From positions 310,001 to 374,000 of the forward strand of contig NZ_AQHJ01000028.1 in assembly GCF_014925405.1 (NCBI RefSeq): 64,000 nt of DNA. The letters are read 5' to 3'. The DNA is from Pseudoalteromonas ulvae UL12. GTDB lineage: Bacteria > Pseudomonadota > Gammaproteobacteria > Enterobacterales > Alteromonadaceae. This document shows, in pieces, positions 48,505 through 58,806 of the stretch. The translations under genes and the position numbers were made by a program. The notes beneath the pieces were generated by a model. That model did no database searches. It worked only from the letters and a program-made list of their open reading frames with translations, and was not told the DNA's origin. Each line of letters starts with the position of its first letter. Positions within the stretch are counted from its first letter, which is position 1.

Positions 48505-50607
48505 CTAGATAGCAATATCTTGATTGATTGTGATCTGATTTAACTCAGATGTATTTTCCAAAATTTCCAACAAGAAGGGGCTCTTTTGTGCATAAGGTGC
48601 AATTAAGTACACATGATGTTTGGCTCGAGTTAAAGCAACATAAAAAAGTCGTCGCTCTTCTGCAAATGCAAACTCATTTTCAGGAGCTAAAAAAGCATCA
48701 GCTAACCAATAATTTTTTTGTGTTGATGGAAAACCATGTCGCCCAGCATTTAATCCCATAATAATCACAGAGTCCGCTGTTTTTCCTTTGCTGGCATGCA
48801 TAGTCATAAACTGAATATCGAGTTTTATAAACCGCCGCTGCAACGTATTTCGAAAAGGTAAATCCGGCAACATAAAGTGATTGCGAGCTAGGATAAAAAT
48901 ACGGGTATCACCTCGCTGACTCATTGTTTCTAAACAATGCAACAAAGCACTCTCGCTCGTAATAAGGGCATTGTCAGGTGTTAGCACTGTCACACTAGCT
49001 TGTTTAACTTGCGTGGCGCTATTAAGCTGTTTTTTTAGTTGATGAGGGTTCGCTAAAATAAATGGCTCTGCCACTTGTGAAATTTTATTATTAAAACGGA
49101 ACGTAGTGGTTAACTGATGATGACTCGCTTGACCAAAATAATGCTCGAACTGAGTCGTCAAGCGCAGATCTGCACCATTAAATCGATAGATGGCTTGCCA
49201 ATCATCGCCTACGACAAATAAGTTAGCATTAGGATGCTGATTGACTAAAGCCTTAACCAACAATGCTCGTGATGCAGAGATATCTTGAAACTCATCGACC
49301 ATAATAAAGCGCCATGGACTCTTAAATTGACCTGAGTGAACATAATGTGTGGCCAAACTAATCATATCGTCAAAATCAATGGCTTGTTCTTGAGTTAACA
49401 ATTGTTGATAGTCATCTCGTAACGGCTCTAGTAAAGATAAGACAACAGCTAAAGCTGGCTGTAACTGGGGCTCTATGCGTTCTGCTATTTGTTCTGGATT
49501 AACTAAGCTTTTATATAACGGCACCAGTTTACAGATGATCACCGCAAACTCGAGCACTTGCCCTTGCTCTGTAAGTCGCTTGATAAATTGGATGGCGCTT
49601 TCTTGTACTTGCTGCCTGCCTTTGACTGGCAAAGTAAGATTAAAGTACTTAACCAAGCTTGCTTGATAGCTTTCGTCTTCACTGAGGATGCGAATAAAGC
49701 GCTGCTTCAATTGATGAATGAGTGCCTCGCTGTTGTCAGCATATTTCGACAGTGTCGGCTGTTTACCCTCAACCTCAGCAACAATCGCTAATGCTAAGCT
49801 ATGGAAGGTACGGCTGTTTACTTGCCTATGCGCAAGTGCACGGCTCAAACGTTGGTCCATTTCAGTGGCCGCTTGTTTTCCGTATGCGAGCAGTAGTAAT
49901 TCTGAACTATTAGCCTGCTGGCTTTGCAACAAATACGCGACTCGCGCGATTAACACACTGGTTTTGCCTGTCCCTGCACCGGCCAAAATTAAGTTGGCAT
50001 CATTATCCACAATGCACGCATGGGCTTGTTTAGGGGTCAATGGTGTCGATTCTATTGCATTAAAGATCGCGCTGTAGCGGCCTGTTTGATATCGGATATA
50101 GCGCTCTCGAATCGCGGTAATCGCTGCATTATCTAATTGGGTATAGGTTACAAGCTTGTCGATTAATGAAGTCGTGTCAGAATCGAGTCGATGGCTTTTA
50201 GCCCAAGGAAGCCAACGATGCACCTGTTCATCAATTATTTTTTGTATCTGCTCCACGTGTGAGTCACGCACAAACCGACCTTGCACCATTTTAGCGATCA
50301 CAGTAAATGCTGTTTCTAATCCTTGGCGATGATGTGTAACCCAATGGGATAATGCGACTTCTTGAATAGTGGAGATGCCAGTTACAGACATGCCCCGCAA
50401 TACGTGACTCTGCCCTTGGGTTTTAATCACGATTTGATAACCAAACCAACCCAGTTTGAACTCTACAGGCTGCTGTATATCCCGCCATGCAACACTGCTA
50501 CTCTGCCCGTTTTGGTAAACATGCACGGTGTGGTGATCAATGCTTAACTTGTTATCAAAGCCAAAAAGGCGGGCAAAAAAATGGGCCTGTAATATAAATA
50601 CGTTCAA
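48505..50607 (-). CDS. helD: UvrD/Rep-superfamily helicase, helicase IV (HelD)-like
   Basis: A 700-residue SF1A helicase. The first 180 residues resemble the N-terminal part of E. coli helicase IV. Then Q-motif LTPKQAHACIVD, Walker A LILAGAGTGKTSVLIARVAYL, Walker B FIMVDEFQDIS, motif III VVGDDWQAIYRFNGAD, and C-terminal FMTMHASKGKTADSVIIMG and EERRLFYVALTRAKH. It unwinds DNA 3' to 5' and is linked to recombination. The length matches HelD (684). Confidence 0.88.
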   Translation of the reverse strand: MNVFILQAHFFARLFGFDNKLSIDHHTVHVYQNGQSSSVAWRDIQQPVEFKLGWFGYQIVIKTQGQSHVLRGMSVTGISTIQEVALSHWVTHHRQGLETAFTVIAKMVQGRFVRDSHVEQIQKIIDEQVHRWLPWAKSHRLDSDTTSLIDKLVTYTQLDNAAITAIRERYIRYQTGRYSAIFNAIESTPLTPKQAHACIVDNDANLILAGAGTGKTSVLIARVAYLLQSQQANSSELLLLAYGKQAATEMDQRLSRALAHRQVNSRTFHSLALAIVAEVEGKQPTLSKYADNSEALIHQLKQRFIRILSEDESYQASLVKYFNLTLPVKGRQQVQESAIQFIKRLTEQGQVLEFAVIICKLVPLYKSLVNPEQIAERIEPQLQPALAVVLSLLEPLRDDYQQLLTQEQAIDFDDMISLATHYVHSGQFKSPWRFIMVDEFQDISASRALLVKALVNQHPNANLFVVGDDWQAIYRFNGADLRLTTQFEHYFGQASHHQLTTTFRFNNKISQVAEPFILANPHQLKKQLNSATQVKQASVTVLTPDNALITSESALLHCLETMSQRGDTRIFILARNHFMLPDLPFRNTLQRRFIKLDIQFMTMHASKGKTADSVIIMGLNAGRHGFPSTQKNYWLADAFLAPENEFAFAEERRLFYVALTRAKHHVYLIAPYAQKSPFLLEILENTSELNQITINQDIAI

Positions 50608-50856
50608 ATCGGTTCTCTACAACTAGTCGCGCCGGGATTATAGCGAGATGCTCAGCAACACACGAAGGCTTTTGACATAAGCGCACTAAAAGAAGCAATT
50701 GTTGCTGTTTTATCAGCCAATTTGAGATTGTTAGCTGGTCAATGATTAAAAATTCACTGTTTGATAATTAATTCATCTCTTGGCTTGTACTAAAAGTGTT
50801 CTATCTTAGTCGTCAGTGATAATATTCATTTAATAAATTTTAAAGGATTGATATTC

Positions 50857-52452
50857 ATGGTATTTACCCTGCGCTGTATTGTTACACTACTGTTGACTTT
50901 GAGCTTGTCGCTTCACGCAACTTTAGCGAGTGTATCTTCTCTTCCCACTGTCGATGCAAATGCTGATGAACCTAGTGTACAAGTATATGCGTATCAGGAT
51001 ATTCTTCGCCGTGATACACCCAGAGGCACATTACAAGGATTTTTAGAGGCCGCGTATAATCAAGATTTCATAACCGCTGCAAAATACCTCGATGTCCGCT
51101 ATTTACCCGAAAACATGGTCAAAGAAGATGCCTCGCTTTACGCCAAACAATTACAAGCAATTATTGAGCGTAATATCTGGATCAATTTTAGCGAAGTGAA
51201 TGATACCCCATCAGGCATGGCCAATGACGGCTTGCCTGACTACCGAGATACATTCGGAGCCATTGCAATCAATGGGCAAGAAATCAATCTCTATCTTCAA
51301 AAAGTACCGGATCAAGACATTGGTTTCATCTGGAAAATCTCCAATGCAACCTTAGCCAAAGTACCAAAACTCTATCAAGATCTCGGTTATGGCCCCCTTG
51401 TTGAATGGTTTATTGAAAATACGCCAGATGGCTATTTATTCAAGCTAAACCTGTGGGAGTGGGCGCTATTACTGTCTTACCTGACTCTTGCATTTGTAAT
51501 TGTCATGCCAATTACATGGCTGATTAAATGGTTTGTTCTTCGGACAAATAACCAATTTAAACTAGAAATCAGTGCCATTATTACGGGTCCGTTTCGCCTA
51601 TTTTTGGCACTCGCACTTGATCGTGCCTGGCTTGCAAATACCACTCTTTCTGCGTTAGCTACTGAAATTATTGATAACGCCATATTGTTTGTACTTTCTA
51701 TTATGTGGTTGGTGTGGTCACTCATTGGCTTGTGCCAATGTATTTTCCGTGAATATTTAATTAAGAAAGGCAATAAACAAGGCGCTTCTCTGCTGCGCCC
51801 TTTAGTCAATTTTGTGCGCGTTATTTTATTAATATTGGCCGTGCTTATTTGGCTTGAATCACTTGGTTTTAATGCGGGTGCGATTTTAGCGGGTATGGGC
51901 ATTGGCGGTATTGCGATTGCGTTAGCGTCTAAGCAATCAATTGAGAATTTAATTGGTACCATGACACTCTATTCTGCAGCCCCTATTAAAGTGGGCCATT
52001 TATGTAATTTTGGAGGTATGCGAGGTACAGTCGAAGAAATAGGTTTACGCTGTACACGTATTCGAACCGTTGATCGCTCAGTCATTCACGTACCTAATGC
52101 AAAACTCGCAGAAATGGAAATCGAAAATATTTCTGAGCGGGAAAAAATCCGTTTTAAAACCGATCTTCGTCTTGATTACTCGACCACAGCCGAGCAGCTT
52201 AAAGCCATTACTACCGACATAAAAGCATTATTTGAAAGGCATGAGTTAGTAGACGAAAGCCCATTACGCGTCACCTTTAAAGGGTTTGGCCTACATGGCT
52301 TAGAAATAAATATATTTGCTTACCTCGGCACCACTAGCCTACCTAAGTACCAATTTGCCGCTGAAGAACTTCAGTTTAGTATTATGGATATTGTTGCTCA
52401 GCATGGCTCTAAAATAGTGCCCGTGATGCCCTATGTTTCCCCTTCAGCATAA
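50857..52452 (+). CDS. MscS-family mechanosensitive channel
   Basis: A 531-residue protein with signal peptide (LSLSLHATLASV), a periplasmic domain of about 150 residues, four to five membrane spans from about 200 to 350, then the MscS core: GAILAGMGIGGIAIALASKQ in the pore helix, SIENLIGTMTLYSAAPIKVG and the C-terminal beta domain. AAAGGA lies nine bases before ATG 50857. It releases solutes under hypo-osmotic shock; the extra N-terminal domain makes it longer than E. coli MscS (286) and more like YnaI/YbdG relatives. Confidence 0.9.
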   Translation: MVFTLRCIVTLLLTLSLSLHATLASVSSLPTVDANADEPSVQVYAYQDILRRDTPRGTLQGFLEAAYNQDFITAAKYLDVRYLPENMVKEDASLYAKQLQAIIERNIWINFSEVNDTPSGMANDGLPDYRDTFGAIAINGQEINLYLQKVPDQDIGFIWKISNATLAKVPKLYQDLGYGPLVEWFIENTPDGYLFKLNLWEWALLLSYLTLAFVIVMPITWLIKWFVLRTNNQFKLEISAIITGPFRLFLALALDRAWLANTTLSALATEIIDNAILFVLSIMWLVWSLIGLCQCIFREYLIKKGNKQGASLLRPLVNFVRVILLILAVLIWLESLGFNAGAILAGMGIGGIAIALASKQSIENLIGTMTLYSAAPIKVGHLCNFGGMRGTVEEIGLRCTRIRTVDRSVIHVPNAKLAEMEIENISEREKIRFKTDLRLDYSTTAEQLKAITTDIKALFERHELVDESPLRVTFKGFGLHGLEINIFAYLGTTSLPKYQFAAEELQFSIMDIVAQHGSKIVPVMPYVSPSA

Positions 52453-52477
52453 TCAGTACGGTATTTACACGTAAAGA

Positions 52478-52505
52478 AAAACCACAGCCTAAACTGTGGT
52501 TTTTT
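52478..52505. terminator. Bidirectional terminator between mscS and transporter genes
   Basis: AAAACCACAG and CTGTGGTTTT around a six-base loop with A and T runs outside. Confidence 0.85.
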
Positions 52506-52506
52506 A

Positions 52507-54213
52507 TTAGGCGAGAGTTGATTCAGCGCTAAAAGTACGCTGCGTTCGCGTTAATTTGGCATCAAACCACATCAAAAGCACAGCGGTGATCCCACCTATG
52601 GCAGCAAATATGCACCACATCATCATTGGCATATTTGCTTTTTTGGCCAACTCTGAATACAACCAGCCCGACAATAACCCGGCAAACAAATTACCTAACG
52701 CCATAGAAACAAAATAATACCCCATATACATGGCCGTATTTTCTTTAGGTGCGATTGCGGCCACGTATTCTTGGCTTTTTGGAGATGCCACCATTTCACC
52801 GACAGCAAACACTAAAATTGAGGTCACCATTAACGTACCACCTAATAACATACCATGAGCTAAGCCGCCAATAATATAACCAACAGCGACAAGGAGTGTG
52901 CCACTGACAATGACTGGAATGGCTTTTAACTGATTACATAATTTGCTGATTGCGATTTGCACTATCACGATTAAAGCAAAGTCTAAGTTAATTAAGTATT
53001 CTGGGTTGATTTGACGATGCTGGTTAATCCAATTAGAGGTGAGCTCTGAGGCGCTAATAGTTTGCTTTAATACATTATTAAGACCCTCTTTGATCAACTC
53101 AGGTGGAACCATTACTTTATAATTAACCAAATCAAAATACAGCGCCTGAGTAAACATTGGGTCATTAACATCGCCTTTTAGAATAGAATGTTCAATAAAT
53201 TCAGTCAGTTTTTCTGGATTGACAGCCGCGAGGAAATCCAACCAACTGGGCACAAAACGCTCAATTATCATGACTAAATCTTGGGTGTTTACAAAGTCGC
53301 GAATATACAAAGGAGTGGTAATAAATAACTGTAAATACATGGTCCAAAATCCATTTAAAATCAGTAAATAAGTGACAAAATTTTTATTTCCGACTCTAAT
53401 TGTTTCTTGATACCACACTCCCCCCACCGAGCCCTTAATTAATCGGCTCCAAATGACATTAATTAATAGCCATATAAGACTTAACTGAATGAACACTGTG
53501 AAGCTGATTGACCCTTTTGCAGCAATCATAATTGCGATAATAAGCGGAATGACAACCACAGCTAAACGCGCATTTCCTAACACTTGTTGTGCTTGTGATA
53601 AGACTGTTTTCAGGCTCTCTGTACGGGTTGTTTTTTGCGGTTCATGGTAGAAAAAAATAACGGGGATAAAATTTAGCACTATCCATAATGATGACATGAT
53701 AAACACCATATCCCAGCCAATTACCCGCATATATCCCGCGATAAGTGGCCCTAAAAAGCCACCGACATTGACCATAGTATAAAAAATTCCAAACCCTAAG
53801 CCACGATTTGTATCATCAGTGACACGAGCAACTGTGCCTACAACTATCGGTTTAAAACAAGCGGCGCCTATTGCTACCCCTAAGAAAACTGCACAAAATG
53901 ACCAAAATTCAGTAACCTGACCCAGCATATAATAACTAGGGGCCATAATTATGAACGAAATAATAAACATCTTTTTATAACCGTATCGGTCGGCCAGTGC
54001 ACCAGTAATCACCGGAAATAGGTAGAGTAAAAATGGGATCATCCCTTGCAAAAAACCCCGTTCTTTATCTGAAAAACCAAGGCCTCCCTGTGCGATTGGG
54101 CTAGTCATATATAAAGACGATAAGGTAAAAAAGCCATACCAAGCTAATCGTTCAAAAATCTCCATAGCGTTAGCGATATAAAAATTCGAACCAAAAGGGG
54201 TACGTTGCGTCAT
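52507..54213 (-). CDS. MFS transporter, POT/peptide-transporter-like
   Basis: A 568-residue protein of 12 or more membrane spans. NFYIANAMEIFERLAWYGFF near the N terminus corresponds to the ExxERFxYYG motif of proton-coupled oligopeptide transporters, and GALADRYGYKKMFIISF is the MFS loop 2-3 signature. A soluble insert of about 100 residues (roughly 310-410, VPSWLDFLAAVNPEKL) interrupts the middle, which is unusual. Substrate is likely di/tripeptides but not provable here. Confidence 0.8.
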   Translation of the reverse strand: MTQRTPFGSNFYIANAMEIFERLAWYGFFTLSSLYMTSPIAQGGLGFSDKERGFLQGMIPFLLYLFPVITGALADRYGYKKMFIISFIIMAPSYYMLGQVTEFWSFCAVFLGVAIGAACFKPIVVGTVARVTDDTNRGLGFGIFYTMVNVGGFLGPLIAGYMRVIGWDMVFIMSSLWIVLNFIPVIFFYHEPQKTTRTESLKTVLSQAQQVLGNARLAVVVIPLIIAIMIAAKGSISFTVFIQLSLIWLLINVIWSRLIKGSVGGVWYQETIRVGNKNFVTYLLILNGFWTMYLQLFITTPLYIRDFVNTQDLVMIIERFVPSWLDFLAAVNPEKLTEFIEHSILKGDVNDPMFTQALYFDLVNYKVMVPPELIKEGLNNVLKQTISASELTSNWINQHRQINPEYLINLDFALIVIVQIAISKLCNQLKAIPVIVSGTLLVAVGYIIGGLAHGMLLGGTLMVTSILVFAVGEMVASPKSQEYVAAIAPKENTAMYMGYYFVSMALGNLFAGLLSGWLYSELAKKANMPMMMWCIFAAIGGITAVLLMWFDAKLTRTQRTFSAESTLA

Positions 54214-54759
54214 AATCAGTACACTTGTTATTATTGAATATAATATACAAAATACTTTTTTTACTTAGGCCTTGCAAGGATTATTACGCTAAGCACAAAT
54301 TAAGAAGACAAAATGGTCATGCATAAAAAGACCCCCAGTAGTTTGTCCAACTATTGGGGTCACTTTAATCAACTGATCAAGCCTTTTTGCGCACTTCAGA
54401 AAGAGATAAACAGTTGCAATCTAATATTTAATAAATTTAACTTATTGATTTTTAAATGAATTAAACAGATTTAAATTATGTACTGACAGATTGATTATAT
54501 ACAACGAAGGGAACTCTTTGTCGGATTGTCGAAGGTTTTAACGGACAATTAGGCGAGCTGATCTGTAAAGAGCAATTTTATTGTTAGTCTATTTAACGCA
54601 GCTATCGCTGCAAATAGCCGCTCTAGATAGGTCTATTACTCAGAGTTTAGAGGCGTTATATCTTCCATTATCCTTGATAAAAGTATGAACCTAAGCAGCC
54701 ACCGTTTGTTTTCCTGAATAAAGATGGAGTAAAGCACTCTCCATCTTAAAGAAAAAGGA
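54214..54759. other. 546-bp gene-free region with hairpins
   Basis: Very AT-rich. Holds an 11-bp stem CCCCAGTAGTT/AACTATTGGGG (54333-54359, one G-T pair) in an A-rich context, a small hairpin GCAGC-TAT-CGCTGC-like near 54598, and the stem AAGATGGAG/CTCCATCTT (54721-54747), probably the terminator of the SYLF gene. No coding frame or mobile element was recognised. Confidence 0.55.
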
Positions 54760-55311
54760 TTAATTTTGCGCAGTGTAACTAAACTTTTGTCCTCCAATGC
54801 TCGCTTCGTACATTAACCCACCTTTGGCTAATGTAAATACAGCCATACCTTTATAATATGGGCTTGCAGTGCGGGCGTTGCCGGCAGTAGCTTCTGCGCC
54901 CGTAGTGCCTGCTTGCGCATTTGCACTGATTGTTAAAGCTACGGCGCTTGCTTGCGCGCCAAACTCGAAATTGCCACTGGTAAAGTCTGTAAATGCACGT
55001 TTATCTTCAAAAAAGATAATTTGACTGAATGCTTGACCACCGAGTTGAAAGCCGACCGTCACTTGTGCAAGAGTGGTATTTCCGACATGGCTAGATTTTT
55101 CATAAACTCGCCCTTCCCCATAAGCGCCACCTATCCCAAACCCACCTTTACCTATTGTTGGAAAAACAGCATAACCATACGCATTGTTGAAAAACGGTGC
55201 GGTTTGCTTAATTTCTTTGAATGATGACTCAGTGGCAGAATATTCATCTGCTTTGCTAGGGTGACAAAACATCAAAAGACCTAACCATGCTGCAAATATT
55301 AGTTTTTTCAT
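54760..55311 (-). CDS. SYLF/YSC84-domain exported protein
   Basis: A 183-residue protein with signal peptide (MFCHPSKADE) and the SYLF pattern: YGYAVFPTIGKGGFGIGGAYG, VTVGFQLGGQAFSQIIFFED and AFTDFTSGNFEFGAQASAVA, ending SIGGQKFSYTAQ. SYLF domains bind lipids; in bacteria the function is open. AAAGGTC precedes the ATG. It is single and followed by a plausible terminator. Confidence 0.85.
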   Translation of the reverse strand: MKKLIFAAWLGLLMFCHPSKADEYSATESSFKEIKQTAPFFNNAYGYAVFPTIGKGGFGIGGAYGEGRVYEKSSHVGNTTLAQVTVGFQLGGQAFSQIIFFEDKRAFTDFTSGNFEFGAQASAVALTISANAQAGTTGAEATAGNARTASPYYKGMAVFTLAKGGLMYEASIGGQKFSYTAQN

Positions 55312-55372
55312 TTCTGACCTTTCTTACTAAGGGAGTGATGCCCTATTACCTAAGTGTAAAGGACCTTTACAT

Positions 55373-56254
55373 TTAATTATCGAGTAACCAAGGCAACCCA
55401 AATTGCTGTTGGTATATTTGCAACAAAATACGTGCATCATCTGCAGGAAAATGCGTATAGTGATAATCTTTTATCCATTGTTGAAATGCTTTGCTTAAAA
55501 ATAAATTATTTATTTTTTCAATAACAGCTCGGCCTTCATCAGTTGGACTGCAAACAAAGTATCCCATTTCATTGCCTTGAGAATCCTCAAGACGCCGACT
55601 GTATACCTTTTTATCTGAATCACTGATGAATGCATCGACGATAGATTGATATTCGATAATGAAATCTAACCGTCCTTTTATTAGCATCTGTACAAGCTGT
55701 TGATGCTTATTCATCCCATTTATTAAAATGAAATTATCTTTGTTGAGACTCGGATCTTTGCTAAGCACACTAAAGTAAGCTTTTGAGACCAATCCGATTC
55801 TAGCGTTTTTCGAAATCGCTGCGACTGTATTATCAACAGGTATATCTGATAAAGAAGGATCGATGTAAAACAGTTTGCGCTTTGGGTATATTGACGATGG
55901 AAACTTCGAAAAAACCATTGCCTGACTCCGCGCTTCATTTTTCACTATATTATACGAGCAGTAATTGGGCTCAGATTCGATTAACTCTAGCCCTCGTGCT
56001 AAGGTCGTTTTAAACATATCAAGGTCAATCTGAGGAGCGACCGCGGAATACAAGATATTCAACAGTGACCGTTCTATGGGAGCATATTCAAACTCATTGT
56101 CATTAATGGAGCGAGAAATAAAATAAACAGTTTTCACCCTATGATCACTTTTTTGGCGCTCTTGAGGATGTGACATGACTTGTAAAGGCCATAACGCCAA
56201 AACAACGAGCAGTATCATTGCTTTTAACAATATCCGTTCTCGATGGTTCGTCAT
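55373..56254 (-). CDS. Periplasmic solute-binding-like protein
   Basis: A 293-residue exported protein (signal about 12-28, LVVLALWPLQVMS) with the general shape of SBP_bac_3 proteins: paired halves, AISKNARIGLVSKAYFSVL, LVQMLIKGRLDFIIEYQS and FVCSPTDEG. The opening binding motif is atypical. ATG 56254 shares one base with the stop of the upstream membrane protein gene (TGATG), so translation is coupled; GTG 56257 is less likely. No transporter genes are adjacent. Confidence 0.65.
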   Translation of the reverse strand: MTNHRERILLKAMILLVVLALWPLQVMSHPQERQKSDHRVKTVYFISRSINDNEFEYAPIERSLLNILYSAVAPQIDLDMFKTTLARGLELIESEPNYCSYNIVKNEARSQAMVFSKFPSSIYPKRKLFYIDPSLSDIPVDNTVAAISKNARIGLVSKAYFSVLSKDPSLNKDNFILINGMNKHQQLVQMLIKGRLDFIIEYQSIVDAFISDSDKKVYSRRLEDSQGNEMGYFVCSPTDEGRAVIEKINNLFLSKAFQQWIKDYHYTHFPADDARILLQIYQQQFGLPWLLDN

Positions 56255-57099
56255 CACTTAATTTTCAGCCCTTCTTTCAGCACAAAAATAGATTTTAGTC
56301 GTTCAAACCAAAATGGTGAACCAAGAGATATCAACACCACTGAGCACAATAAGCCAAACAAGCGACTTATCAAAGTAAATACATCAAGTTGTCCATGCGA
56401 GATTGGCACATAATATTCAATCCCATCAGGAAGCACAGTGAAGCTAATCATATTGCTTTGCATAAGTGCATTAGCCAAACACAATAGTTGTTGATCTTCG
56501 GAGCTCGCAATAGAGCATGTCTCTTGAATGGCTTGACTTAAAACTTGCTGTTGGGGTGCTGTTAAATTCATCCCTTTTTCAATAATTTCAATTGCATCCA
56601 ATTGAAAGACCACAACCAACATAACGGTGAAAAATAAAGCACTTATGTGGGTAAGACGACGAAAACGAAACCGCATCTCGACTTCAATACGAGAAAAATA
56701 GTGTCCTGCTTTTTGACACAGCTCAGCAATCCCCTGCTTATTGTTGACACCATTGTGTAACAACACAGCTTCGATTTGCGAAGTAAGCTCTGCCACTGTT
56801 ATTTCGCTTCGTCGATAACTGAGCCAGCGATGGGAGCCACCAATCACAGGGGTTAATTGCTGCAAAAATGCACCTTGAAGTGATTGATGCAAATTAGAAA
56901 GAGAGTGTGCTTTTTCATCCTCCCACTCATGTACTTGTGTCTCAACATATTGACTGAGGGATTGTAAACCTAGGATTAAATTTTTCTGTCGCCAATTTGC
57001 AAGTTTTTGTATTAATTGTACGCAACTGCTCACGATTAAACTCATTAATAACATAACCGCGCAAAAAACAATTAACATCCCTATTATTTGAAAAATCAT
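56254..57099 (-). CDS. Membrane protein of unknown function, three spans
   Basis: A 281-residue protein with predicted spans at about 5-28, 152-170 and 245-264. The loop between the first two is cytoplasmic-looking and helical (LQSLSQYVETQVHEWEDEK), the one between the last two probably periplasmic, with two cysteines. The C-terminal ISLGSPFWFERLKSIF resembles a LGAPFWFDLL ending I recall from uncharacterised membrane proteins. It is coupled by a TGATG overlap to the binding-like protein downstream, so the two likely act together. Confidence 0.65.
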   Translation of the reverse strand: MIFQIIGMLIVFCAVMLLMSLIVSSCVQLIQKLANWRQKNLILGLQSLSQYVETQVHEWEDEKAHSLSNLHQSLQGAFLQQLTPVIGGSHRWLSYRRSEITVAELTSQIEAVLLHNGVNNKQGIAELCQKAGHYFSRIEVEMRFRFRRLTHISALFFTVMLVVVFQLDAIEIIEKGMNLTAPQQQVLSQAIQETCSIASSEDQQLLCLANALMQSNMISFTVLPDGIEYYVPISHGQLDVFTLISRLFGLLCSVVLISLGSPFWFERLKSIFVLKEGLKIK

Positions 57100-57313
57100 T
57101 TAAAATCATCATTGTAATCATTTTCAATAGTTGACCATGTTTTAAGTAGAAACTCAACATACCCGAAGATATAAGCCAGTGTTTCATTAAACAATTTTTA
57201 CAATTAATGTGTATGATCTTTGCGTCTGTTTTGGCACACTCACAGATGAATTCCTGAGGTATTAAAGGGCTGGCACGTTTAAGTCATCCCTTTACTACTT
57301 TTGAGGAAATATC

Positions 57314-58618
57314 ATGTCAATAATACGTCCAAAAATTGTCATTGTCGGTGGTGGAGCTGGCGGGCTAGCACTGGCAACACAATTAGGTCACAGTTTAGGG
57401 AAAAAAGAACACGCTGAGATTTTTTTAGTTGATAAAAATCGTAGTCACATATGGAAACCGCTACTTCATGAGGTCGCGACAGGCTCACTTGACGCCGATC
57501 TAGATGGTGTTATTTATAGTGCCCATGCCGCAAAACATTCCTACCGCTTTGTATTAGGCACCTTTGTTGACTTAGATCAGCAACAAAAAACGCTCACATT
57601 AGGTGCATTATCTGATGAAGACGGCCATGAGATTTTACCGCAACGAACGTTAGATTATGATTATTTAGTGTTGGCTATTGGTAGCGTGAGTAACGATTTC
57701 AATACGCCCGGTATAAAAGATCATTGTTATTTTCTCGATTCAAATCAACAGGCTGAGCGGTTTCAACATGCGCTTTTAGATAACTTTACCCGTGTACATC
57801 AAAGCAATGACTCTGATACTCCGCTTAAAATTGCCATCGTTGGCGGTGGGGCTACAGGAGTCGAACTATCAGCTGAGCTTTATCATGTGACTGATTTGCT
57901 AAAAATGTATGGTTTAACCAATATGACCGCGAATAAATTACACATTAGCTTGATTGAAGCCGGTCCACGTATTTTGCCCGCATTATCAGAACGCATTGCA
58001 CTATCAGCTAAACGCGAATTGAGCCAATTAGGCGTGCATATCACTGAAAATACCCAAGTAAAGGCGGCGACAAGCAAAGGCTTTATTATCCAAGATGAAC
58101 AACAAATTGATGCAGATATCATGGTGTGGGCTGCTGGTGTCAAAGCACCTGATTTTATTAAAGAATTAGGGTTATTTGAGTTAACTCGCAATAACCAAAT
58201 AAAAGTCAATGACTTTCTACAATCAACCGCTGATGATGCGATATTTGTTATCGGGGACTGTTGCGCTTTTACACAAGCTGATGGCTCCCTAGTCCCTCCT
58301 CGGGCTCAGTCTGCCCATCAAATGGCTAAAACGGTGAAAGCCAACCTCATAGCATGTGTTAAAGGAAGAGAGCTGCAACCATTTCGTTATCAAGATCATG
58401 GCTCATTAGTTAACTTATCTCGATTTAGTACTGTTGGTAGTTTAATGGGTAATTTAACTAAGAATAGTTTTTTTATTGAAGGGAAAATTGCACGCATCAT
58501 GTATATCTCTTTATATCGCATGCATCAACGCGCTATTCACGGTACTTGGCGCACCATAGGTTTATGGCTCAGTGAAAAAATGATGCGTATTGTTCGTCCA
58601 AAAATGAAATTACACTAA
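57314..58618 (+). CDS. ndh: Type II NADH dehydrogenase / NAD(P)/FAD oxidoreductase
   Basis: A 434-residue flavoprotein. FAD-binding IVIVGGGAGGLALATQLG, NADH-binding IAIVGGGATGVELSAELYH, FVIGDCCAFTQ and the amphipathic C-terminal segment (residues 380-434) used for membrane attachment. It passes electrons from NADH to quinone without pumping protons. GAGGAAAT precedes the ATG. Length matches E. coli Ndh (434). Confidence 0.92.
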   Translation: MSIIRPKIVIVGGGAGGLALATQLGHSLGKKEHAEIFLVDKNRSHIWKPLLHEVATGSLDADLDGVIYSAHAAKHSYRFVLGTFVDLDQQQKTLTLGALSDEDGHEILPQRTLDYDYLVLAIGSVSNDFNTPGIKDHCYFLDSNQQAERFQHALLDNFTRVHQSNDSDTPLKIAIVGGGATGVELSAELYHVTDLLKMYGLTNMTANKLHISLIEAGPRILPALSERIALSAKRELSQLGVHITENTQVKAATSKGFIIQDEQQIDADIMVWAAGVKAPDFIKELGLFELTRNNQIKVNDFLQSTADDAIFVIGDCCAFTQADGSLVPPRAQSAHQMAKTVKANLIACVKGRELQPFRYQDHGSLVNLSRFSTVGSLMGNLTKNSFFIEGKIARIMYISLYRMHQRAIHGTWRTIGLWLSEKMMRIVRPKMKLH

Positions 58619-58777
58619 ATTAACCTGCTCTCTATTTAATAGATAATTCACATGATGAGTTAATCAAGAGGCTGTTGATCTTTCGTGAAAGTTTTGACAG
58701 TGAATTGTTAGGTAGTTAATGCTGGATGCTTGCTTTTGCGTGTAATCAGTTTCGATGGTTTAAATTTCAGTCAACAT

Positions 58778-58806
58778 AAAGCCAGTAGAGCGACTCTACT
58801 GGCTTT
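58778..58806 (-). terminator. Terminator after clpA
   Basis: AAAGCCAGTAGAG and CTCTACTGGCTTT with a three-base loop, 34 bp past the clpA stop. It can also end the convergent ndh transcript. Confidence 0.85.

Noticed and set aside
58670..58682. Shared 13-mer GGCTGTTGATCTT at 43046 and 58670 as insertion-sequence ends
   Set aside because: Two copies of a 13-mer are expected by chance in 64 kb, and the flanks do not match.
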